This document shows positions 50,440-57,264 of a DNA stretch of 64,000 nt, piece by piece. This stretch comes from G963664835 sp965220775. GTDB taxonomy: Bacteria; Chloroflexota; UBA6077; FW602-bin22; JBCLEL01. The stretch covers positions 3,348,001 through 3,412,000 of the forward strand of contig OZ244845.1 of assembly GCA_965220775.1 (NCBI GenBank), given 5' to 3'. Under the pieces are notes generated by a model. The model ran no database searches. It was not told the DNA's origin and worked only from the letters and a program-made list of their open reading frames with translations. Both the position numbers and the translations under genes were made by a program. The number at the start of each line of letters is the position of its first letter. The first letter of the stretch is position 1.

Positions 50440-51945
50440 ATGAACAGCGCACAGCAGATCATCGAGCGATTCGGCGGCCAGTCCTCGTTGGCTGCCTTGT
50501 TAGGCAAACGACAGAGCACGGTGCAGCATTGGGCCAAGACCGGCCGGATTCCATCCCAGTGGCATTCGCATTTGCTCCAGCTCGCCCACGAGAAGGGCAT
50601 CGGCTTGGAGCCCAAGGACTTCGTGTCGGTAGACACGCCGGACATCGAACCGGCCCACGGGAAGCTTGGCGTCCTCTTGGTGGGCTTGGGAGCGGTCTCT
50701 TCCACCTTCATCGCCGGCGTCGAGCACATCCGGCGAGGCACGGGTCAGCCGGTCGGTTCCCTCAGCCAGATGGCCACGATCCGGCTAGGAAAACGCCCTG
50801 ACAAGCGCACGCCGTTGATACGCGACTTCGTTCCGCTTGCAGGCCTAGACCAACTCGTGTTTGGCGCCTGGGATCCTATCCCCGACAACGCTTACGAGGC
50901 TGCGATCAAGTGCGGCGCCTTGGACCGCCACGACCAAATCGAGCCAATCGCGCCGTTCCTCAATTCAATAGAGCCGATGCCGGCCGTGTTCGATAGCGAA
51001 TACGTCAAGCGCATCGATGGTGTGAATGTTCAGAAGGCGATGTCCAAGTTGCAGGCCGTCGAAGCCGTACGCGAGCAGATCCGGCGCTTCAAAGACGACC
51101 ACGGCTGCGACCGGCTGGTAATGATCTGGTGCGCTTCTACCGAAAAATTCATTACTGAAACCGAGACACACCAGGACATCGACAGCTTCCGGTGCGGCCT
51201 ACGCGACAGCGACGACAGCATCGCGCCTTCTATGGTCTACGCCTATGCGGCCTTGATGGAGGGCATACCTTTCATCAACGGGGCCCCGAATCTCACCGTC
51301 GACATACCGGCACTCGAGTGTCTGGCCAAGGAAACCGGCTCGCCCATCTGCGGGAAAGACTTCAAGACCGGACAGACTCTCGTCAAGACGGTAATCGGCC
51401 CCATGCTCAAAGCGAGGATGCTCGGAATGGACGGTTGGTTTTCCACGAACATTCTTGGCAACCGCGACGGCGAGGTGCTCGACGAGCCGCAGAACTTCAG
51501 GACCAAGGAGGAGTCCAAGCTGGGCGTCCTGGAGTACATCCTTCAGCCGGACAAATACCCGGAGCTCTACGCCGATGCCTACCACAAGGTTCGCATCAAC
51601 TACTACCCTCCTCGCGGCGACGACAAGGAGGGTTGGGACACCATCGACCTCTTCGGATGGCTCGGCCGGCGGATGCAGCTCAAGGTTAACTTCCTCTGCT
51701 CCGACTCGGCCTTGGCTGCCCCGTTGGCCCTCGACCTAGTGCTCTTCATGGACCTCGCCCAACGCGCCGGGATGGCCGGCATCCAAGAGTGGCTCTCCTT
51801 CTACTTCAAGAGTCCTCATCACGCGCCGGAGGTCTACCCGGAGCACGACCTCTTCATCCAACAGACCAAGCTCAAGAACACGCTGAGATGGCTGATGGGC
51901 GAGGACCAGATAACACACCTCGGCATGGAGTACTATAGAGAGTAA
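50440..51945 (+). CDS. ino1: inositol-3-phosphate synthase with N-terminal HTH-like (carph-isopro) domain
   Basis: About 501 residues from ATG 50440 (leaderless; ATG 50431 is alternative). Residues 1-65 form an HTH-like module (QQIIERFGGQSSLAALLGKR then STVQHWAKTGRIPSQW) of the kind NCBI calls carph-isopro. The remainder is myo-inositol-1-phosphate synthase: NAD-binding GVLLVGLGAVSSTFIAGV, APNLTVDIPALE, GKDFKTGQTLVKTVIGPML and a C-terminal Lys-rich lobe with LGNRDGEVLDEP. It converts glucose-6-phosphate to inositol-3-phosphate with NAD+, for phosphatidylinositol, mycothiol-like or solute synthesis. A fused DNA-binding-like domain on an enzyme is odd. Confidence 0.93.
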   Translation: MNSAQQIIERFGGQSSLAALLGKRQSTVQHWAKTGRIPSQWHSHLLQLAHEKGIGLEPKDFVSVDTPDIEPAHGKLGVLLVGLGAVSSTFIAGVEHIRRGTGQPVGSLSQMATIRLGKRPDKRTPLIRDFVPLAGLDQLVFGAWDPIPDNAYEAAIKCGALDRHDQIEPIAPFLNSIEPMPAVFDSEYVKRIDGVNVQKAMSKLQAVEAVREQIRRFKDDHGCDRLVMIWCASTEKFITETETHQDIDSFRCGLRDSDDSIAPSMVYAYAALMEGIPFINGAPNLTVDIPALECLAKETGSPICGKDFKTGQTLVKTVIGPMLKARMLGMDGWFSTNILGNRDGEVLDEPQNFRTKEESKLGVLEYILQPDKYPELYADAYHKVRINYYPPRGDDKEGWDTIDLFGWLGRRMQLKVNFLCSDSALAAPLALDLVLFMDLAQRAGMAGIQEWLSFYFKSPHHAPEVYPEHDLFIQQTKLKNTLRWLMGEDQITHLGMEYYRE

Positions 51946-52041
51946 CTCCAGGCCCTGTTAACATTCGATAACTTCCCATCCAGCGCCACCGGCAAGCCCG
52001 TCCGTACACGTTTCCCCGCCGCCTGGACAAAGGAGATTACC

Positions 52042-52251
52042 GTGTGCAGAAGCATAAAGACACTTCGTAGGAAAGACGACGCAGCGACCGGCGACGAGAT
52101 CCGTGCTGCGGCGTTACAGTACGTTCGAAAAATCAGTGGCTACCGTGTGCCGTCCCGAGCCAACGAACGCGCATTTGATACCGCCGTGGACGAAATCGCC
52201 GAGGCCTCGCAGCGCCTGCTGACTTCGCTGGGCGCCGGCGCGCCGGCATGA
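52042..52251 (+). CDS. DUF2277 family small protein
   Basis: 69 residues, GTG start with AAAGGAGA just upstream. MCRSIKTLRRKDDAATGDEI and ALQYVRKISGYRVPSRANE are diagnostic of DUF2277, a short conserved bacterial family with an invariant N-terminal MCRxIK and a helical body. Function unknown; cytosolic. About 95 bases after ino1 on the same strand, so possibly cotranscribed. Confidence 0.9.
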   Translation: MCRSIKTLRRKDDAATGDEIRAAALQYVRKISGYRVPSRANERAFDTAVDEIAEASQRLLTSLGAGAPA

Positions 52252-52824
52252 AACCGGCGACGGTGTGGACACCTCTGCGAACCACCTCCTGAACACATAG
52301 GGTATTGAACCCGGCGCCGAGTTCTGACCGCCGGCCAGCGTCACTCCCGCACGTTCATCTGCATTGATTCAGTAGGGCAGTACGCCGGTTAATTCTTTGT
52401 CGCGGGAAGCATGCTGAAACGGCAACAACCGGGTTTCATTTCTCTGTTCAATCAGGCCTGATTGACGATATTAGGATCGTCCCGAACGCAGCTCCGACGT
52501 CGCAACACTGAGACAGCCCCTCGCTGGGCGACTACTAGATGAGTCCATACCGGTTTCCCGAAATCGTTCCCTGCCCATCGTTGCCTCCCGAAGAGCTTAC
52601 TCGCCCCACGCTGTACCGATGCACAACGGTCGCCTGTATCCATAACGCGGAGGACCGGCCTTCCCGCTACATTGTCGTGAGTTTTCGAAATCGCTAAACA
52701 ATTCTCCGCGATTCAACGATGGAGCGTGGTCGTCGGAGCCGGACGGCGTGAATCATCTGTGGATGCGCCGGCCGACCCGAATTCGTATCGATCAAAGTGT
52801 GTACGCGTGAGTCGAGATTCATTG
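52252..52824. other. gene-free intergenic stretch before Fur-family gene
   Basis: About 570 bases in which I see no gene on either strand. No repeats of the two dispersed families. The promoter and operator of the fur-type gene follow immediately. Confidence 0.5.
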
Positions 52825-52853
52825 TTGACGGCCCAGCTTCGGCAGTATAGAAT
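52825..52853 (+). promoter_or_regulatory. candidate promoter of Fur-family gene
   Basis: TTGACG at 52825-52830, 17-base spacer, TAGAAT at 52848-52853. The expected start point, about 52860, abuts the palindromic operator at 52864. Confidence 0.55.
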
Positions 52854-52863
52854 CGCGATCTTA

Positions 52864-52876
52864 GATACTAAGTATC
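52864..52876. promoter_or_regulatory. palindromic operator O1 (Fur/Zur-type candidate)
   Basis: GATACT-A-AGTATC, a perfect 6-1-6 palindrome just at the predicted transcription start of the Fur-family gene. A related palindrome with a compensatory base-pair change lies upstream of the Znu-type transporter (53406-53418). Consistent with an autoregulatory, metal-dependent repressor. Confidence 0.6.
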
Positions 52877-52899
52877 AATAACGCCTCTATAGGAGAGCC

Positions 52900-53376
52900 A
52901 TGGCGTTGAAAAAGCGAGATTCGTACGTGGCCGAGCAAATCCTGGAGACGTTGGAGGAGCGAGGATACCGCTCGACGTTGCCTCGGCGCGCGATGGCGGC
53001 AGTCATTGGAGAGCAGGACCGGCACTTCACCGCCGAGGGCTTGCGGAAGCAGATGCCGCCCCAGCTTGGGCGGGCCACCGTCTACCGCACATTGAAGATA
53101 CTCGTCGAGGCCGGCGTTCTCTGCCGCGTGCTGTTAGAACACGGCGACCTCCACTACCAGTTGAGCTCCCGTGGCCACCACCATCACTTGCTCTGCATCC
53201 AATGCGGCGTGTCGGAAGACCTGACCGGCTGTGACATCAAGGACACGCTGATTAGCACCTCCGTCCGCCACGGCTATGAACTGACCGGGCATTGGCTGGA
53301 GGTGTACGGCCGGTGCCGTGACTGCGCGTCCAAAACTGACCCGCCGCAATCTAGCGCGTTTCTTGATTCATGTTGA
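52900..53376 (+). CDS. Fur-family metalloregulator (probably Zur)
   Basis: 158 residues. Winged HTH with QILETLEERGYRSTLPRRAM, then LGRATVYRTLKILVEAGVLC (recognition helix). The dimer domain has the HHHHLLCIQCGVSEDL metal site (CxxC first pair around CIQC) and a final CRDC, so the structural zinc Cys4 site is present. Start ATG with AGGAGAG upstream. Followed by a Znu/Mnt-type ABC transporter in the same direction, so it most likely is the zinc sensor Zur; Mur/Fur cannot be excluded. Confidence 0.9.
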   Translation: MALKKRDSYVAEQILETLEERGYRSTLPRRAMAAVIGEQDRHFTAEGLRKQMPPQLGRATVYRTLKILVEAGVLCRVLLEHGDLHYQLSSRGHHHHLLCIQCGVSEDLTGCDIKDTLISTSVRHGYELTGHWLEVYGRCRDCASKTDPPQSSAFLDSC

Positions 53377-53405
53377 TATTCGTAGCAAAAATTTTGTGCC
53401 TTACT

Positions 53406-53418
53406 GAGACTTAGTCTT
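53406..53418. promoter_or_regulatory. palindromic operator O2 upstream of znuA
   Basis: GAGACT-T-AGTCTT; the inner AGACT-T-AGTCT is perfect. Relative to O1 both partners of one pair changed (T:A to G:C), keeping symmetry. About 65 bases before the znuA start. It suggests the same regulator controls the transporter separately. Confidence 0.55.
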
Positions 53419-53483
53419 ATTTGTGTATTCAGTTGAATCTTGGAGACTTGGAAATCTCGAACTTTGTGAGGAGACCTACCTTG

Positions 53484-54473
53484 ATGCCAAAGACCCTTAA
53501 TCAAGTTGCCGCACTGACTGCCTCGCTCTCTCTGATGTTCGCCCTAGCCTGCGGTGGCGCAACGCCGGCCCAGGTCCAAAGCAAACCGGCCGAGAAGACA
53601 GCGATGGAGAAGCTAGAGGTTGTCTCCACCAGCAACATCGTTGCCGACTGGGTACGCGTAGTCGGGCAGGACCGCGTGGACGTCTTTTCCCTACTTCCTC
53701 CGAACGCCGACCCGCATACCTTCCGGCCCGGCACACAGGACGTTACCCGCGTGGCCGATGCCGACCTCGTGCTGAGCATCGGCCTTTCCCTGGAAGCCGG
53801 CTGGTTGAGCAAACTGGTCGAGAACGCCTCCCACGACCCGAACAGCGTCGTGGCCTTGGGTGAGGTCGTAGACCCCATCGAATTCGCGGAAATCTTCGGT
53901 GAGGAAGAAGACCACGAGGATGAGGAGGAAGGTCACGGACGCGGCACGCTCGACCCTCATTTCTGGTTTGACCCGCTGCGGGTGAAGCAGGCAGTCAATA
54001 ACATCGCGACCCGACTCTCTAGCCTGGATCCGGCCGGCGAGATGTTCTACCAGGAAAACGCCGCCGCCTATATCGAGCAACTGGACGAACTAGATGCCTG
54101 GATCCGGGCGGAAGTGGCAACGGTGCCGCCGGAGCGCCGGCTGCTGGTCACGTCACACGACTCCTTCCAATATTTCGCGCAACGCTACGGTTTCGAGGTT
54201 GTCGGCGCGGTCATGCCGGCTACCACCCAAGCCGAACCCACCGCGCTGGAGTTGTCGGAACTTATCGAGATCATCGAACAGGAAGGCGTACCGGCCGTCT
54301 TCACCGAGAAGTCCCATAGCGACCGGCTGGCGCGACGCGTCGCCGAAGAAACGGGCGCAACCCTGATCGGCGGCCTCTACACCGGCTCCCTCAGCGAGCC
54401 GGACGACGAGGCCGGCACCTACGTCGATATGATGCGCTATAACGTTCAGACCATTGTGGAGGCCTTGCGTTAG
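53484..54473 (+). CDS. znuA: metal ABC transporter substrate-binding lipoprotein (ZnuA-like)
   Basis: 329 residues, ATG 53484 (a TTG one codon earlier is also near the GAGGAG SD). Signal peptide with lipobox FALAC. Cluster A-I binding protein: NADPHTFRPGTQDV (first His), LDPHFWFDPLRV (second), VTSHDSFQYFAQRYGFEVVG (third), and VFTEKSHSDRLARRV (Glu/Asp position). An acidic, His-containing loop (EEEDHEDEEEGHGRG) before the second His is typical of zinc-specific ZnuA proteins. Captures metal outside the membrane and passes it to the permease. Followed by the ATPase three bases later. Confidence 0.92.
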   Translation: MPKTLNQVAALTASLSLMFALACGGATPAQVQSKPAEKTAMEKLEVVSTSNIVADWVRVVGQDRVDVFSLLPPNADPHTFRPGTQDVTRVADADLVLSIGLSLEAGWLSKLVENASHDPNSVVALGEVVDPIEFAEIFGEEEDHEDEEEGHGRGTLDPHFWFDPLRVKQAVNNIATRLSSLDPAGEMFYQENAAAYIEQLDELDAWIRAEVATVPPERRLLVTSHDSFQYFAQRYGFEVVGAVMPATTQAEPTALELSELIEIIEQEGVPAVFTEKSHSDRLARRVAEETGATLIGGLYTGSLSEPDDEAGTYVDMMRYNVQTIVEALR

Positions 54474-54476
54474 CCT

Positions 54477-55259
54477 ATGTTATCTGATCGGTCTACCCCT
54501 TCGTTAGCCGCCGAAGACCTAACGGTCGATCGCGGTGGTGTCCGAGTCTTGAACCAAGTGTCGTTCACCGCCGGCCCCGGCTGCCTCATGGGCGTCGTCG
54601 GCCCCAATGGCGCCGGCAAGAGCACGCTGTTCGACGTTATTGTCTCTCTGCTGCCAGCCACCAGCGGACGGATACTGATTCACGGCAAGCCCATCGCCGA
54701 AGCGCGAGGGCTGGTGGCCTATGTGCCCCAGTATGAGCAGGTGAACTGGCGCCTCCCCATGAGCGCGCTGGACCTGACGCTGCTGGGACGTACGCGGCGG
54801 ATTGGCTGGTTCCAGCGGCCCGGACGCACCGATCGAGCCGCCGCCGAGGACGCGCTGACCCAAGTCGGCCTGTGGGAGCAGCGCCATTCACTGGTTACCG
54901 AACTGTCGGGCGGCCAGCGGCAGCGGGTTTTCGTTGCCCGCGCCCTGGCTCAAGGCGCCGACGTCCTCTTGCTGGACGAAGCCTTCAGCGGCGTGGACAT
55001 CGCTTCGCAGGAAGCGTTGGTGTCGGTGCTAATGAAGCTCCGGGACGAAGGCCGGACGATCTTGCTTTCTTCCCACGACATCAACCACCTCGCCCACTAC
55101 TGCGACGAATGTCTCTGCCTCAACTGCCACGTCTGCGCCTGTGGCGCGCCCCAAGACGTGTTGACGGAGGACGTCCTGACCGAGCTTTACGGGCCCTTTG
55201 GAACCGTGCCCAGCCACGGCCACGGGCTGGCTGGAGATGCGCATGGACATCATCACTGA
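54477..55259 (+). CDS. znuC: metal ABC transporter ATP-binding protein (ZnuC-like)
   Basis: 260 residues. Walker A VVGPNGAGKSTLFD, Q-loop YVPQYEQVNWRLP, signature ELSGGQRQRVFVARALAQ, Walker B VLLLDEAFSGVD, H-loop LLSSHDINHL. The C-terminus is Cys- and His-rich (ECLCLNCHVCACG and the final HGHGLAGDAHGHHH), suggesting extra metal binding or sensing. Membrane-associated ATPase powering the uptake. Overlaps the permease start by 17 bases. Confidence 0.93.
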   Translation: MLSDRSTPSLAAEDLTVDRGGVRVLNQVSFTAGPGCLMGVVGPNGAGKSTLFDVIVSLLPATSGRILIHGKPIAEARGLVAYVPQYEQVNWRLPMSALDLTLLGRTRRIGWFQRPGRTDRAAAEDALTQVGLWEQRHSLVTELSGGQRQRVFVARALAQGADVLLLDEAFSGVDIASQEALVSVLMKLRDEGRTILLSSHDINHLAHYCDECLCLNCHVCACGAPQDVLTEDVLTELYGPFGTVPSHGHGLAGDAHGHHH

Positions 55260-56091
55260 AGCCCTTACCGGGCCGTTCCAATATGAATTCATGCTGCGGG
55301 CGCTGATTGTATCTGTGCTGGTCGGCGTCATGTGCCCGATCCTGGGGGTCTACGTAGTCATCCGGGGTTTGGGGTTCATGGGCGACGCCTTGGCCCACTC
55401 CGTTCTGCCCGGCATGGTCGCCGCCTTCATCCTGGGAATCAGCCCCTTTTTCGGCGCCATTCCCATGGCCATAGCCACCGCCTTGCTCTGCGGATATCTC
55501 ATCAGGCGGACCGGACTCAGTGAAGACACCTCGGTTGGCATCCTGTTTGCCGGACTGTTCGCCCTGGGGTTGGTAATGTTGACTGCCGCCCGGGGAATTC
55601 CGGTAAACCTGGAGGACATACTGCTCGGCCAGGTGCTGGGAGTGTCCTGGACTGACACATTTGTGACCCTGGGATTGGCCGGGGCGGTGCTGGCGCTGAT
55701 TTTGGGCCTGCACAAGGAGTTGGTTTTCGCCAGCTTCGATCCTTCCGGCGCGGCGGTCATCGGTCTGCCAACCGAAAAGCTGGAGTACCTCCTGCTTGGG
55801 TTGCTGTCGGTGGTGGTGGTGCTGGCGCTGCAGGCGGTAGGCGTGATTCTGGTGATTTCCATGCTCATTACGCCGGCGGCCACCGCGCTATTGCTGATGC
55901 GAAACTTCGTCCAAGCCATGACCGCGGCGGTGATTATTGGGGTAGCGTCAGCCGTTCTTGGACTCTACCTGTCATATTATTTCAATATGCCGTCCGGGCC
56001 GGTGATGGCTCTGACGGCCACCGGCTTCTTCATCCTGGCTGCTGCCTGGAAGGGGCGCCCAACGTGGTTGATCCAACAGCAGGGGGCCTGA
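55243..56091 (+). CDS. znuB: metal ABC transporter permease (ZnuB-like)
   Basis: 282 residues from ATG 55243, GGAG seven bases upstream and inside the znuC end. ABC-3 family with about eight transmembrane segments: LGVYVVIRGLGFMGDALAHS (the coupling region), VLPGMVAAFILGISPFFGA, ASFDPSGAAVIGLPTEKLEY and QAVGVILVISMLITPAATAL. Zinc or manganese uptake; zinc preferred here because of the His-rich loop in ZnuA and the Fur-type regulator. Last gene of the unit. Confidence 0.92.
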   Translation: MDIITEALTGPFQYEFMLRALIVSVLVGVMCPILGVYVVIRGLGFMGDALAHSVLPGMVAAFILGISPFFGAIPMAIATALLCGYLIRRTGLSEDTSVGILFAGLFALGLVMLTAARGIPVNLEDILLGQVLGVSWTDTFVTLGLAGAVLALILGLHKELVFASFDPSGAAVIGLPTEKLEYLLLGLLSVVVVLALQAVGVILVISMLITPAATALLLMRNFVQAMTAAVIIGVASAVLGLYLSYYFNMPSGPVMALTATGFFILAAAWKGRPTWLIQQQGA

Positions 56092-56210
56092 GCCAAGCGT
56101 TTCACGGCAATCAACCATGCCGGTTGACGCGCCGGCGCACCGACGTATCAAATCTGGGGCGCTGGGTGCTGTAAGAGTTCGACTCTCATTGTCACCGTCC
56201 ATGCCTCCCC

Positions 56211-56270
56211 CTGGATTCCGGACCCTTATCGGGCTATCGGGCATGCCTTGATCGCCGGAATAGCCAGGCT
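56211..56270. repeat. dispersed imperfect-palindrome repeat, family 1, copy C
   Basis: CTGGATTCCGG-type left arm, core CCTTATCGGGCTATCGGGCA, right arm CGCCGGAATAGCCAGG. Same organisation as 11116-11172. Lies in the gap between znuB and the toxin-antitoxin pair. Confidence 0.65.
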
Positions 56271-56385
56271 CGCCGGGGTGAGCAAGACCACGGTGATCAC
56301 CGACTACCGTTAGGGCGATGCGGCGAACACGACTATGATATGGTCTATAATAGTCCAGATTGCCGCAATATCAGGAGACTTGCTC

Positions 56386-56661
56386 TTGAGTATTACCGAA
56401 CCCCGTCGCGTTTGGACCGTCGCCGAAGCCAAGGCACGGCTATCCGAGATTCTGCGCCTGGCCGAGGAAGAGGGGCCTCAGCGCATAGGTAGACGCCGGC
56501 CGTTCATTGTCGTGCCAGAGAGGGTCTGGCAGGCTAAGTCGCCTCCGCGCAAGCCCTTGGGCCAGTGGCTGATTGAGAATACTCCACGTGGGACAAACCT
56601 CGAGGTGCCGGACCGCAGCTCGAATCGCCCCATCCCGTTTATCGACGACGAAGACGAGTGA
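56386..56661 (+). CDS. Phd/YefM-type antitoxin
   Basis: About 91 residues from TTG 56386; AGGAG is eight bases upstream and TATAAT (56346-56351) could be the -10. N-terminal DNA-binding part: RRVWTVAEAKARLSEILRLA and the strand GPQRIGRRRPFIVV are typical of Phd/YefM. The C-terminus (RGTNLEVPDRSSNRPIPFID) is a disordered, toxin-binding-type tail. The stop overlaps the toxin start (GTGA). Forms a type II antitoxin, autoregulating its operon. Confidence 0.85.
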   Translation: MSITEPRRVWTVAEAKARLSEILRLAEEEGPQRIGRRRPFIVVPERVWQAKSPPRKPLGQWLIENTPRGTNLEVPDRSSNRPIPFIDDEDE

Positions 56662-57077
56662 CCGGCTACCTATTAGATACCAACGTGATCTCGGAGTTAA
56701 CTAAAGACGCTCCAGATCCACGCGTCGTCCAGTTTTTGGACGAACAGGTCGACATTTGGCTGTCGTCTATTCTCATACACGAAGTGGAGTACGGCTTGCA
56801 ACTGCTCCCACGGGGACGGCGCCGCAATCGTATCTCTGCTATGCAATCGGGCATACTGGCAGACTATTCCAACCGCGTACTACCGTTGGACAGGCCGGGA
56901 GCAGAGTGGGCTGCCAAGTTCCGGGCACGCGCCGGGCGCACCGGGCGCACAATCGACATGGGCGACATCCTAATCGCTGGCATAGCCAGGGCCAATGAAC
57001 TTGCCGTCGCCACCCGAAATGCCAAGGACTTTGACGGCTTGGACCTAAAGGTTTTCAACCCTTGGAGCTACCGATGA
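56658..57077 (+). CDS. PIN-domain toxin (VapC/FitB-type)
   Basis: 139 residues, GTG start. PIN nuclease with the acidic tetrad: YLLDTNVISELTK (Asp7), IHEVEYGLQLLP (Glu), and DMGDILIAGIARANEL (two Asp), then VATRNAKDFDGLDLKVFNPW. Expected to be an RNase (tRNA or rRNA) held by the Phd-like antitoxin. FitB-like rather than classical VapC by the LLDTNVISEL start. First element of the defence-type island that continues with McrBC. Confidence 0.92.
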   Translation: MTGYLLDTNVISELTKDAPDPRVVQFLDEQVDIWLSSILIHEVEYGLQLLPRGRRRNRISAMQSGILADYSNRVLPLDRPGAEWAAKFRARAGRTGRTIDMGDILIAGIARANELAVATRNAKDFDGLDLKVFNPWSYR

Positions 57078-57264
57078 CCGCCCCGGAGCCGGCCGGACTC
57101 GACTTGACCGCCGACTCTTAGCCCATTCGGCTTTTCCCGCCCGAGCTTCCGAGTCTTTGCTCGTTCCCTGAAACGGCCGGACAGACCACGCTTCAGCCTT
57201 TGCCGAGCCTCGAGGATAGGCTATAGTGCAGCATTGCGGCCAACACGCCGGCGGAGGGAGAACA

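Noticed and set aside
56165..56205. tRNA-like T-arm (GAGTTCGACTCTC) followed by CCGTCCA before the TA pair, as a possible att scar
   Set aside because: No matching acceptor or anticodon arm upstream and imperfect T-stem; likely chance.
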